64,000 nt of DNA from positions 248,001 through 312,000 of the forward strand of contig NC_007974.2 of the NCBI RefSeq assembly GCF_000196015.1. Direction: 5' to 3'. This document shows positions 55,230 through 63,582 of the stretch, piece after piece; the first letter of the stretch is position 1, and the number at the start of each line of letters is the position of its first letter. The notes below the pieces were generated by a model. The model did no database searches and had not been told where the DNA came from. It saw only the letters and a list, made by a program, of their open reading frames with translations. Both the position numbers and the translations under genes were made by a program. This DNA comes from Cupriavidus metallidurans CH34 (GTDB lineage Bacteria > Pseudomonadota > Gammaproteobacteria > Burkholderiales > Burkholderiaceae).

Positions 55230-56294
55230 TCAAACCTGGGTTTCGCGGCGCAGCAGCTCGCGCTTGCGATCCACGCCCCAGCGGTAGCCGGCCAGATCGC
55301 CATCACGCCGCACGACGCGGTGGCAGGGAATAGCCACCGCGATGTGATTCGTGGCACACGCCTGGGCGACGGCGCGTACCGCCTTGGGTGAACCGATGCG
55401 CTCGGCGATCTCGGCATAGCTCACGGTCGTACCCGGCGGGATCTCGCGCAGCGCGCGCCAGACGCGCTCCTGGAAGGCGGTGCCCTGTACGTCCAACGGC
55501 AGGTGCAATCCCATCGCAGGCGCTTCGATAAAGCCCACCACCTGGGCAATCAACTGCTCGAACTCACCGTCGCAGCCGACGATCTCCGCCTTGCGGAATT
55601 GGTCTTGGAGGTCGCGCACCAGCTGGTCGGGATCGTCGCCCAGCAGGATTGCACAGATGCCGCGCTGGCTCTGCGCAACCAGAATGGCGCCCAGGGAGCA
55701 CTGGCCCACGGCGAAGCGGATAACAGCACCGACACCACCGGAGCGATAATCCCGCGCGCGCATGCCCAGCAACTGGTCGGAGGCTTCGTAGAACCGGCTG
55801 TTTGAATTGAACCCGCTGTCGTAGATAGCGTTCGTGATGGACGCTTCCGGGCTGCTCAGTTCTTCGCGCAGCTTGCGGGCGCGATAGGCCGAGCTGTAGG
55901 CCTTGGGCGTCAAGCCCGTTTCAGCCTTGAAGAGGCGATGGAAGTGAAACGGACTCATGCCGATTGCAGTCGCCAGGTCATCGAGCTGAGGGGGCGTCTC
56001 CGATGCTTCAATCATGCGACAGGCTCGGGCCACCAATGCAGCGCGCTCGGCTGCTGCACTGGTCTGGTCACCATGAGCACGGCGGCTGCAGCGGTAGCCC
56101 GCAGCCTCGGCGATTTCGGCCGAGTCAAAGAACTCCACGTTCTCGCGCTTGGGCAGCCGAGCCGACGAACTTGGTTGACAGTACACGCCCGTGGTGCGCA
56201 CGGCGTAAACGAAATGGCCGTCGGCGCCAGCATCGCGTGCCTGTACGGCCGTCCAGCGGTCGTCTTCCGTTTCGTAGGCAATGGTCGTCTTCAT
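55230..56294 (-). CDS. ada: Ada regulatory protein / methylated-DNA methyltransferase
   Basis: The 354-aa protein has the length of E. coli Ada and three parts: N-terminal zinc domain (1-80), AraC-type HTH (about 85-185, DDLATAIGMSPFHFHRLFKAETGLTP) and C-terminal O6-methylguanine methyltransferase with the acceptor in AIPCHRVVR (C324). In the zinc domain the first Cys is present (GVYCQPSS, C39), but the following PSC Cys is Ser43 and the RPCxxC pair reads YRCSRRA, so metal binding and phosphotriester repair are doubtful. ATG 56294 chosen. Preceded by alkA-like in the operon. Confidence 0.9.
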   Translation of the reverse strand: MKTTIAYETEDDRWTAVQARDAGADGHFVYAVRTTGVYCQPSSSARLPKRENVEFFDSAEIAEAAGYRCSRRAHGDQTSAAAERAALVARACRMIEASETPPQLDDLATAIGMSPFHFHRLFKAETGLTPKAYSSAYRARKLREELSSPEASITNAIYDSGFNSNSRFYEASDQLLGMRARDYRSGGVGAVIRFAVGQCSLGAILVAQSQRGICAILLGDDPDQLVRDLQDQFRKAEIVGCDGEFEQLIAQVVGFIEAPAMGLHLPLDVQGTAFQERVWRALREIPPGTTVSYAEIAERIGSPKAVRAVAQACATNHIAVAIPCHRVVRRDGDLAGYRWGVDRKRELLRRETQV

Positions 56295-56377
56295 CGCAGA
56301 AGTCTCGTCATCATCAATCACACAGCCAGAATACGCGGGCTTTCCATCGCAAGCACTCCGATTCTTGCGGCCGATAT

Positions 56378-57040
56378 CTATCGACTGGGCAGGCGCCACA
56401 GATACCAGGCGGCCACCGTCCGGAAAGGGCTCCAGGCCTCTCCGATCTCGCGCATCTGACGCGGCGTGGGGGCCCTCTCCAGACCCTTCAGGCGTCCATA
56501 ACCCTCCCGCACGCCGAAGTCGTCCACTGGCAGGACGTCGGATCGCTCCAGCGAATAGATCAGGAACATTTCGACCGTCCAGCGCCCGACACCTCGCAGG
56601 GACGTCAGGCGTTCGATCAGCGCAGTGTCAGGCAGACGCCGGGCCTCTTCGAGGTTCGGCACAAGGCCTTCGACTGTAGCCTGGGCAATCCGCCGAATGG
56701 TAGCCAGCTTTTCTGCCGAGAAGCCGCAGGCGCGCTGCAATTCAGGGTCGCTGGCCAGCAACTGCTCTGGCGCCGGAAAAGACACGCCGGGGTAGAGCGC
56801 CAGCAGGCGGCCCAGGATTGCATCTCCCGCCCTGGCGTGCAGTTGCTGATAGGCAATGGCCCGCACCAGCGCCTCATAGGGCTCGCGTGCAGGCTTGGCC
56901 TCATGGCGACATGGTCCGATGGCGGCAATGTGGAGAGCCCAGTCCTCGTCCAACTCGGACAGGAACTTGACGGCCCGGCGGTAGGCGAGTGGTGACAGGT
57001 CGGCGGCAATAGTCTTCGCATGAATTCCGCTCAAGATCAA
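56378..57040 (-). CDS. alkA: DNA-3-methyladenine glycosylase (AlkA/HhH-GPD type)
   Basis: The 220-aa glycosylase has the HhH-GPD motif LTSLRGVGRWTVEMFLIYSLERSDVLPVDDFGVREGYGRL with the catalytic Asp in VDDFG. It excises alkylated purines from DNA. It lacks the N-terminal domain of E. coli AlkA and is the short DNA-3-methyladenine glycosylase II form. The ATG overlaps the ogt stop by 4 bases. The gap to ada is 83 bases. Confidence 0.9.
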   Translation of the reverse strand: MILSGIHAKTIAADLSPLAYRRAVKFLSELDEDWALHIAAIGPCRHEAKPAREPYEALVRAIAYQQLHARAGDAILGRLLALYPGVSFPAPEQLLASDPELQRACGFSAEKLATIRRIAQATVEGLVPNLEEARRLPDTALIERLTSLRGVGRWTVEMFLIYSLERSDVLPVDDFGVREGYGRLKGLERAPTPRQMREIGEAWSPFRTVAAWYLWRLPSR

Positions 57041-57594
57041 AACCCCGGCAGCATGGCGGTCTGCGTCTCGGGCTGCATCTTCTTTGCCACCATCGCGTTC
57101 TCATGCTCCAGCAGCCAGCGCTTGCGGTGCAGGCCCCAGGCATAGCCCTTGAGGTCGCCATTGCTCGCAATGACGCGGTGGCACGGCACGACGATGGCGA
57201 TCGGATTGGCGCCATTGGCCGCGCCGATCTCGACGGCCGCGCGCGGGTCGTCGAAACCCAGCGCCTTGGCTAGCTTGCCGTAGGTCGTGGTCGTGCCCAC
57301 AGGGATGCGGCGCAGCGCGGCCCAGACCCGGCGCTGCAACGCCGAACCAGACGTCGCAGTCCGCAGCACCTTCAGCGCCTCCAGCTCGCCATGGAAGTAG
57401 CGGGCCAGTGCATCGGCAATCTCGGCCGGGGCAGGGATCTCAGTCAGTTCCACCTCGCCATAGTGCTCGCGCAGACCGCGATACAGCCGTGACTTGTGGT
57501 CGGCGAAGTCGAGCGCACGCACGACCCGCCGCGCATCGGTCACGAGCAGCATGGCACCCAGCGGCGAATCCAGTTGGCTGAGAAACATCTTCAC
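57037..57594 (-). CDS. ogt: methylated-DNA--protein-cysteine methyltransferase
   Basis: The 185-aa protein has the Ogt/MGMT fold with RRIPVGTTTTYGKLAKALG and the methyl-acceptor motif IVVPCHRVI, then GDLKGYAWGLHRKRWLLEHE. It takes the methyl group from O6-methylguanine irreversibly. GGAGT lies before ATG 57594. It overlaps alkA by four bases and follows a 63-aa gene. Confidence 0.93.
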   Translation of the reverse strand: MKMFLSQLDSPLGAMLLVTDARRVVRALDFADHKSRLYRGLREHYGEVELTEIPAPAEIADALARYFHGELEALKVLRTATSGSALQRRVWAALRRIPVGTTTTYGKLAKALGFDDPRAAVEIGAANGANPIAIVVPCHRVIASNGDLKGYAWGLHRKRWLLEHENAMVAKKMQPETQTAMLPGF

Positions 57595-57636
57595 GGTGTA
57601 CTCCTTCTTGAATGAATCGAATCGCTCGTTCGTGGA

Positions 57637-57828
57637 TCACTTCAGCCGCGTCACGCCGAACTTGCCAAAGAGGTAAGCCTCGCCACCTTTCATATGCAGC
57701 TCGGTATCACCGTCATTGTTGATCCGCCATCGCGCTTCGCCGGTATCGACCAACGACTGACAATAGGCTTCGACTTGGCGGCGCGTGTCAGCCAACTGGC
57801 CCGGCGGTTCCGCGGAAATCCTGCTCAT
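57637..57828 (-). CDS. conserved small protein between alkB and ogt
   Basis: The 63-aa product (ISAEPPGQLADTRRQVEAYCQSLVDTGEARWRINNDGDTELHMKGGEAYLFGKFGVTRLK) has an N-terminal helix and a beta-rich end. It resembles small alkylation-operon companions in Burkholderiaceae, with no known role. It sits in the same direction between alkB and ogt. Confidence 0.7.
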   Translation of the reverse strand: MSRISAEPPGQLADTRRQVEAYCQSLVDTGEARWRINNDGDTELHMKGGEAYLFGKFGVTRLK

Positions 57829-57912
57829 AGGAAACCTCGGCTGCTACTGTCACTCTAGTGAATCCACCGCGGGAGGAAACTCCGTCTCTTGCGGTTGAAT
57901 TCCAGGAGCTAG

Positions 57913-58557
57913 CTAGGCCGCTTTTCGGAAAGTGAAATTGATGCGCTGGCTGCCCAGCAGCGCATGAGGTGCATCCTTGATCGGCATTACGCCGTGGTAG
58001 CGCAGACGATCGGCGCCGCCCCACACCACTACGTCCCCGTGGTGGAGCGGTACCTTGATCGTGGGGGCGGTGCGCGCATGACCGCCGAACAGGAACGTAG
58101 CCCGCATGCCCAGAGATACCGAAACGATCGGCGTCTCATAGGCTTGCTCGTTCTTGTCCTGGTGCAGCGCAAGTCTGCTGCCAGGCAGGTAGCGATTGAG
58201 CAGGCAGGCGTCGGGCTCGAAGTCGTCAAAGCCCGCCTCAGCAGCAGCCTCATTTGCCAGCCGAAAGAATACCTCCGGCATGACCGGCCAGGGCTTTCCC
58301 GTATCGGGATCAACGGTGGTGTAGCGATAGCCGCGCCGGTCGGTCGTCCAGCCCAACGCGCCGCAATTCGTTAGCGCCACCGACATGGTGAAACCGCCCG
58401 GCGTGACCATATGCCGAAAGGGCGAAGTCGTCTCGATGCCCGCAATGGCAGGCATCAGATCGGGCACATAAGGCAGCGCGAATCCGCGCAGCACCACTGC
58501 GGCAGGACCGAGACGGTGTTGCTCCGCAGTTTCCTCAAAGAGTTCGAGCGTTCCCAT
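57913..58557 (-). CDS. alkB: DNA oxidative demethylase AlkB
   Basis: The 214-aa protein has the AlkB fold with the Fe(II) motif LALHQDKNE (H-x-D), the distal His in RLRYHGVMP and the 2-oxoglutarate Arg in QRINFTFRKA. It repairs 1-methyladenine and 3-methylcytosine in DNA. ATG 58557 is chosen; the frame is open upstream into the IS3 junction. An IS3-family element begins only 53 bases upstream, so the operon's original promoter may be affected. Confidence 0.93.
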   Translation of the reverse strand: MGTLELFEETAEQHRLGPAAVVLRGFALPYVPDLMPAIAGIETTSPFRHMVTPGGFTMSVALTNCGALGWTTDRRGYRYTTVDPDTGKPWPVMPEVFFRLANEAAAEAGFDDFEPDACLLNRYLPGSRLALHQDKNEQAYETPIVSVSLGMRATFLFGGHARTAPTIKVPLHHGDVVVWGGADRLRYHGVMPIKDAPHALLGSQRINFTFRKAA

Positions 58558-58671
58558 GCTCACCTTGCATCGTGAAAGATCAGACCCACAGTGTGGCGCT
58601 TGCCCATGAGTGAGCTTGCCCCCGCAAAACGAATCCCTTGCTGAGGTTAAACTGAAGCAAGGAGAGATGTG

Positions 58672-58968
58672 ATGACAAGCAAGACAAAGCGGGCGCAGTA
58701 CACGCTGGAATTCAAGCTGGAAGCGGTACGGCTGGTGAAGAGCGGGCAGAGCATGGCAGTGGTTAGCGCGACCCTGGGCATCAGAGCGCAGACGCTGCAT
58801 AACTGGGTCAAGGCGGAGCGGGAAGGCAAGCTGACTGGTGCGGGTATGAAGCCGGTCAGCCCGGAGCAGATGGAGCTGGCCCGGCTTCGGGCGGAGGTGG
58901 CGCGCTTGAAGATGGAGCGCGATATTTTAAAAAAAGCCGCAGCATACTTTGCGAAGGAGTCGGTGTGA
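58672..58968 (+). CDS. IS3-family transposase OrfA
   Basis: The 98-aa HTH protein contains RAQYTLEFKLEAVRLVKSGQSMAVVSATLGIRAQTLHNWVK and a leucine-zipper-like end (ARLRAEVARLKMERDILKKAAAYFAKE). AAGGAGAG precedes ATG 58672. Near its end an A7G run (58929-58936) fits a programmed -1 frameshift that would make the OrfAB transposase. Confidence 0.93.
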   Translation: MTSKTKRAQYTLEFKLEAVRLVKSGQSMAVVSATLGIRAQTLHNWVKAEREGKLTGAGMKPVSPEQMELARLRAEVARLKMERDILKKAAAYFAKESV

Positions 58969-59858
58969 GGTATGCGTTCATCGAGCGAAACCGACGTTAC
59001 TGGCCGGTCTCGGTCCTGTGTGAGCTGTTAGGGGTCAGCCCCAGCGGCTATCACCAGCGCAAGCAACGCACAGTAAGCACCGACAGGCCAGATAGAGGCC
59101 GACTCAGTGACGATGCCTTGTTGGCCCACATCAAGGCGATTCACGCCGGGGTCAAGGGGGAGTACGGCTGGCCGCGCATGTGGAAGGAACTGCTGGCGCG
59201 TGGGGTGCGGGTGGGCAAGGAGCGTGTTCGCAAGCTGATGGCGCTGCACGGCATCCGTGCCCGCCACAAGCGCAAGTACATCGCGACAACCAACTCGAAC
59301 CACGATTTGCCGGTGGCCCCCAATCTGCTGCAACGCGACTTTAGCCCAGCAGCACCCAATCAAGTCTGGACGAGCGACATAACCTATGTGGCGACCGCCG
59401 AAGGCTGGCTCTACCTGGTGGTCATCATCGACCTGTTCAGCCGGCAGGTGGTTGGCTGGTCGATGCAACCACACATGAAGGCCGAATTGGTCACGGACGC
59501 GCTGCGCATGGCCTGGTTCCGGCGCCGCCCGGAAGCCGGTGTGATTGTGCACACCGACCGGGGAAGCCAGTATTGCAGCCATCTGTTTCAAGACGCCCTG
59601 AAGGCGTATGGCATGCGCTCGTCAATGAGCCGCAGGGGCGATTGCTGGGACAACGCGCCGACTGAGAGTCTGTGGGGGTCGTTGAAGGTCGCTCGCCTGC
59701 ACGGTCGCCAGTTCGCTACCCGCCGCGCCGCAATGGACGAGGTAATTGACTGGCTTGGCTTTTATAATGCCAGCCGACTCCACTCGACGCTGGGCTACGT
59801 CAGCCCCATGACGTTCGAGAAAAACTGGTCCGCAGCTCAGCAACACCGGGCTGCCTAA
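58965..59858 (+). CDS. IS3-family transposase OrfB (DDE integrase core)
   Basis: The 297-aa protein has the integrase core with the DDE residues in VWTSDITYVATAEGWLYLVVIIDLFSRQVVGW, VIVHTDRGSQYCS and DNAPTESLWGSLK, and ends FYNASRLHSTLGYVSPMTFEKNW. It lies in the -1 frame relative to OrfA and overlaps it by 4 bases; it is expressed as the C-terminal part of the frameshift fusion. It appears intact. Confidence 0.95.
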   Translation: MRYAFIERNRRYWPVSVLCELLGVSPSGYHQRKQRTVSTDRPDRGRLSDDALLAHIKAIHAGVKGEYGWPRMWKELLARGVRVGKERVRKLMALHGIRARHKRKYIATTNSNHDLPVAPNLLQRDFSPAAPNQVWTSDITYVATAEGWLYLVVIIDLFSRQVVGWSMQPHMKAELVTDALRMAWFRRRPEAGVIVHTDRGSQYCSHLFQDALKAYGMRSSMSRRGDCWDNAPTESLWGSLKVARLHGRQFATRRAAMDEVIDWLGFYNASRLHSTLGYVSPMTFEKNWSAAQQHRAA

Positions 59859-59898
59859 TTCCCTCGGTTATGGGATTCGTGGAACAGGGGCAAGGTCA

Positions 59899-60213
59899 GT
59901 CAAGCAAGCCAATGAGAGTGCAATTAGCCGTGTGCAGTTGCGTGAAATGGCTGAGTTGCGAATCAAGAACGAGGCGATCACGGATGCAGTGACATCTTTG
60001 CTCATGCTCGGGAAGAAGCAAGACACGGTCGTCAAGAAGCTTCGTGAACTTGCGATGAAGAAGTCTGACGCTGATGCATCTTGGTTGGTGAAGCAGTACT
60101 TGGCCTGGGAGAGCGAGGCTCCTGCTGCGTCGGATGCGCAATCGCTCGAAATGCGTGCTGCGCAGGAGATGGAGCAAGACCAGAGGACGCTTATGGGAAG
60201 CACTGCCGTATGA
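59899..60213 (+). pseudogene. 3' remnant of a Tn7-like transposition gene (probable tnsC), truncated by the IS3 element
   Basis: From the exact end of the IS3 element a frame is open to TGA 60211-60213 and encodes about 104 residues (VKQANESAISRVQLREMAEL ... DQRTLMGSTAV) that are helical and charged. It has no start of its own except an internal GTG at 59932. Its stop overlaps the ATG of a TnsD/TniQ gene (ATGA). In Tn7-like elements the gene before tnsD is tnsC, so a tnsC 3' end is likely; the sequence alone is not diagnostic. Confidence 0.55.
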
Positions 60214-61517
60214 ACGTCTTCATGTCTCCTGCGTATGACGATGAGCTCGTCTACAACGTGTGTACGAGATACCTGGCGGAGTTTCCGACGGTATCCCGCG
60301 AGCGAATCATCACGGACGTCTTCGGTGTGAATATCGTATTGTCGCCCCACCTTCCAAGAAATCTGCACCAGTTCTGTGAGCGGACGGGTCAGGTAATCGC
60401 CAAAACGAAGGAGGAGATGTTTTGGTGGCACTCGATGTATCCGTTCATCTGTGCATACCAGACCAGCGAGAGGCGCGCCCAGGCCAGGGATTACGCCTTC
60501 TATGGGCGCGCGGTTAGGAGGATGCCAGGGATCCTGGCTGCCATTGAACCGCCGAAATTCCTACGCTGGTGTCCGGATTGCGTGGTTGAGGACCGAGCGC
60601 GGCCGGACTGTGGTGAAGCGTACTGGCGACGGACGCATCAGATTCCGGGGGTCTGGCAATGCGATAAGCATGGTACGGACCTGGTCGACTCTCAGGTACC
60701 TCGATTCGCGTCCGTGACCTCGGACCACCCTGCAGAGATGATGATACCTCGGAACGTACGTCCCTTCCGCAAGAAGCGTCCATGTTCACCAATGGAAGCC
60801 TTGCTGAGGAAGCATCTTGTAGCACTGCTGAAGGCTGGACATTTCGAGGATCGGCCGGAGCATCCGAACTTCAGGGAAGCGGCAGCGCGTGCGGGGTTCG
60901 GGCCCACAGTCAAGATTGACTATACCGAGCTGTATGAGGCGTTCTCCGAATACTGGGGTGATGTACTGGAGCGGCTTGATGAACGGTATCGCACAAGACC
61001 GGCGGGAGTGAGTTGGTTACACGCCCAGTTCAACGCGAGAGGTCTCATGGGCCAACCGGTTGTTCGGGAGTTGTTTGACATCTTCTTCCGTGATCGGTGC
61101 GGTCTCGACGTCTATCAGATGCCTCCCTTGGAATCCTCTTATAAGCGATTTATGCCTGTTTTCTATTGTCCAAATCCGTATGCCGCCCATGGGCGGGGCG
61201 AACAAGTCAAACGAGTGACCCGTTGCAAGGACAATCCTGACATCCTGGATATCTCATGCAAGTGCGGCTTCACCGCGATGGTGTCTGCGGCTAGTGCTGG
61301 AAAGACGATGACGATGGCCGACGTGATCAAGGTCGGGAAATTTGGACCAACCTGGCCAGAGCAATGTGCGAAGCTGCGGGCCGAGGGCAAGGGCTTGAGT
61401 CAGGTAGCAAAGGAGCTCAATCTACCAGAGAACACAGCGCGCTACTTGTGGCGCCAGAGTAAGCCTTTGCTTGCGGCGGATGAGAAGACGCTCAAGAAAC
61501 AGGAGTCTGCGAAATGA
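60210..61517 (+). CDS. TnsD/TniQ-family transposon targeting protein, short form
   Basis: The 435-aa protein has the TniQ opening (DELVYNVCTRYLAEFP...HLPRNLHQFCERTG) and the first zinc finger RWCPDCVVEDRARPDCGEAYWRRTHQIPGVWQCDKH. A second finger is VFYCPNPYAAHG followed by SCKCGFTA, and an HTH follows (LRAEGKGLSQVAKELNLPENTARYLWRQ). TnsD/TniQ proteins pick the target for Tn7-like transposition. It lacks the C-terminal winged-helix region of TnsD. ATG 60210 overlaps the upstream stop; its stop overlaps the next ATG. Confidence 0.82.
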   Translation: MNVFMSPAYDDELVYNVCTRYLAEFPTVSRERIITDVFGVNIVLSPHLPRNLHQFCERTGQVIAKTKEEMFWWHSMYPFICAYQTSERRAQARDYAFYGRAVRRMPGILAAIEPPKFLRWCPDCVVEDRARPDCGEAYWRRTHQIPGVWQCDKHGTDLVDSQVPRFASVTSDHPAEMMIPRNVRPFRKKRPCSPMEALLRKHLVALLKAGHFEDRPEHPNFREAAARAGFGPTVKIDYTELYEAFSEYWGDVLERLDERYRTRPAGVSWLHAQFNARGLMGQPVVRELFDIFFRDRCGLDVYQMPPLESSYKRFMPVFYCPNPYAAHGRGEQVKRVTRCKDNPDILDISCKCGFTAMVSAASAGKTMTMADVIKVGKFGPTWPEQCAKLRAEGKGLSQVAKELNLPENTARYLWRQSKPLLAADEKTLKKQESAK

Positions 61518-63229
61518 ACGTATTCGTATCTCCTCTGTATGAAGATGAGCTGCTGTACAGCCATTGCGTACGGTATCTGTCGGAATTTCCCATGGTTTGG
61601 CGCAACAAGCTCATGCTTGATATGTTCGGCGCGGAGTTGCATCTGTCGCCGCATTTGCCGAGGAACCTGCAAGAGTTTTCTGAGCGAACCGCGATATCCC
61701 TTTCGATGACAAAGGAAGAAATATTCTGGCGGCACTCAATGTATCCATTCCTTTGCGCGTACTTCCCTGAAAAGTCGCGGACGTTCGCAATGGATTACGC
61801 GTACTACGGACATGAGAACAGGCCGATGCTGGCGGTCCTTCGTGGTGTTTTTCCTCCTAGATTCATGCGGTGGTGCCCGGATTGCGTGACAGAGGATCGT
61901 GCCCGTCCTGAATGTGGCGAGGCGTACTGGCGCCGGGCCCACCAACTTCCCGGTGTCTGGCAATGTGAGAAACATCGGTGTGACCTTATCGATTCGGCGA
62001 TTCCGCGGGCTTCGTCGTCGGAACCGTTTCGTGCGGCTGATGTTGTCATTCCGGAGGATGCCCATCGTTTTCGAGCGAAGCGCAACTGCAGCTCGATGGA
62101 AGCAATGCTGAGAACGCGTTTGGTAGGGCTACTGAACAGCGGCGACTTTGCGTATCGACCAGAGCATCCCAATTTCAGGGAAGCCGCCGCACGAAGCGGC
62201 TTCGAGACGGCTGGGAAGATTGACTATCCGAAGCTGTATGAGGCGTTTTCTGGGTATTGGGGGGATGTGCTCGATCGCATCGATAGTCAACATCTTCGTA
62301 CGAAAGTCGTCGGCACAGGCTGGCTTCGTCGCCAGTTCACCAAGAAGGAAGTTATCTACCAACCGGTTGGCCGGGAGATGCTTGACATCTTCTTTCAAGA
62401 CCGATTCGGTATTGATCTCAATGAGCTGCCTATGGAGATACCCGGCCGGCGCCGTCCGCCCGTTTTCTATTGCCCCAATCCGTATGCTGAACATGGGGCA
62501 GAGACTCCGGTCAGGAAGTCGATTCGGCGTCCGAGTATGCCTGGCGTGGCAAGCCTTTCGTGCGAGTGCGGATTCACGGCATTGGTGCCGGAGACCAGTG
62601 CGGAGCAAGCGATCGGCTTGGCCGACGTTATCAAGGTGACAAGATATGGACCGTCTTGGGTTAAGGAGTGCTTAAAGTTGCGTGCAGAGGGCAAGACGCT
62701 GGATGAGGTTGCGGCAGCGCTCGGGGTTAAGTATCAGGCGGCGTTCGACTGGTCGCGCGAAGGGGGGCCGAAATATAGCCCGATGTCTTCAGAGCAGAGC
62801 GAAGCTCGCAGGGCAGAATGGGTGGCAATTCTCGAGAAAATCGCGCCCGGCCCGCCGAAGTTGGCGACCAAGAGGTACCCCAGCTTGCACATTCGACTTC
62901 TGAGTGAGGACAGGGAGTGGTTTCAAGAGACGATGAAAGCGTATCGACAAAAATACGGTCATTCGCAAAAGAGAGCCAATTGGCCTGCACGCGATGAGGA
63001 GTACACAGAGGCCGTTGTAGCGGCGGCAGCAAGATTGCAAAGAATGGACGGAGCGGAATGTCCGACAGTCAGTGCACTATTAAAGGAGGCGGCGCTCGAA
63101 TTCAGCTACTTCTCAAAGGGTTCCATACGTCACTTTCCCAAAACCATAGCGACTTTGACTCGTCTTAGTGGGAAGCCGTGGAGCACCTTCTCGCCATACC
63201 TTGATGGGGGCAAGGAAGCTGAAGGCTAA
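61514..63229 (+). CDS. TnsD/TniQ-family transposon targeting protein, long form
   Basis: The 571-aa protein is a paralog of the preceding one over about 410 residues with the same two zinc fingers (RWCPDCVTEDRARPECGEAYWRRAHQLPGVWQCEKH and FYCPNPYAEHG...SCECGFTA). It adds a C-terminal region (about 430-571, with YPSLHIRLLSEDREWFQETM and WPARDEEYTEAVVAAAARLQ) like the DNA-binding C-terminus of TnsD. It would recognise a specific attachment site. ATG 61514 overlaps the preceding stop by four bases (ATGA). Confidence 0.85.
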   Translation: MNVFVSPLYEDELLYSHCVRYLSEFPMVWRNKLMLDMFGAELHLSPHLPRNLQEFSERTAISLSMTKEEIFWRHSMYPFLCAYFPEKSRTFAMDYAYYGHENRPMLAVLRGVFPPRFMRWCPDCVTEDRARPECGEAYWRRAHQLPGVWQCEKHRCDLIDSAIPRASSSEPFRAADVVIPEDAHRFRAKRNCSSMEAMLRTRLVGLLNSGDFAYRPEHPNFREAAARSGFETAGKIDYPKLYEAFSGYWGDVLDRIDSQHLRTKVVGTGWLRRQFTKKEVIYQPVGREMLDIFFQDRFGIDLNELPMEIPGRRRPPVFYCPNPYAEHGAETPVRKSIRRPSMPGVASLSCECGFTALVPETSAEQAIGLADVIKVTRYGPSWVKECLKLRAEGKTLDEVAAALGVKYQAAFDWSREGGPKYSPMSSEQSEARRAEWVAILEKIAPGPPKLATKRYPSLHIRLLSEDREWFQETMKAYRQKYGHSQKRANWPARDEEYTEAVVAAAARLQRMDGAECPTVSALLKEAALEFSYFSKGSIRHFPKTIATLTRLSGKPWSTFSPYLDGGKEAEG

Positions 63230-63270
63230 GTGTTCGATGTAGCGTCGGAGGTCAGGCCGGCGCAGCTGGA

Positions 63271-63296
63271 AAGGGCCGTTCATGGGAGCGGCCCTT
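63271..63296 (+). terminator. hairpin behind the TnsD genes
   Basis: AAGGGCCG at 63271-63278 and CGGCCCTT at 63289-63296 form an 8-bp stem with a 10-base loop, about 40 bases after the long tnsD stop. Only a short T/C run follows, so it may be a weak terminator. Confidence 0.5.
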
Positions 63297-63438
63297 CTGT
63301 GGCGTAAGCGTTGAGCATCCCGGAAGCAGTTGGATCGCGGCTGAATTGCGATCCTCCTGGAGGTAGGGCGATGTATGCGTGAAGTCTGCAGGGACAGAGC
63401 AAGGGTCGGCCGGTGCCCCGAGCATACATTTGGACAGA

Positions 63439-63582
63439 ACTTTAATGTCTAGGCCCAAACCGGCTTGCAAGGACTTTCGCCTTTTGAGGCGAAAGCGGTG
63501 CCTAACAAAATCAATGACTTAGCGGCGCCGATGCAAGGGCTTTGATGTGCAAGTTCAGCCTGATGGGCGGTGACATTAAAGT
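63439..63582. repeat. inverted pair of an 11-bp motif, possible transposase-binding sites
   Basis: ACTTTAATGTC at 63439-63449 recurs inverted as GACATTAAAGT at 63572-63582. With one gap the flanks agree further (GACATTAAAGTTCTG-CCAA versus GACATTAAAGTCTG-CACAA), giving about 20-bp related units facing each other. The site is in non-coding DNA behind the tnsD genes. Binding by a TnsB-like protein is a guess. Confidence 0.4.
63474..63495. repeat. 9-bp perfect hairpin in the post-tnsD gap
   Basis: CTTTCGCCT at 63474-63482 pairs fully with AGGCGAAAG at 63487-63495 with loop TTTG. It lies between the two inverted motif copies. A terminator, an integration or recombination structure, or a regulatory hairpin are possible. 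Confidence 0.4.

Larger units (their letters stand above)
58611..59898 (+). mobile_element. complete IS3-family insertion sequence (1288 bp)
   Basis: The element is bounded by 27-bp imperfect inverted repeats, 58611-58637 (TGAGCTTGCCCC...ACGAATCCC) and 59872-59898 (TGACCTTGCCCC...ACGAATCCC in the other strand), with about 20 of 27 bases equal. Two overlapping transposase frames lie inside. The 3-5 bases outside the two ends (ATGAG and GTCAA) do not match, so no target duplication is visible. It separates alkB from a truncated Tn7-like gene. Confidence 0.9.
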
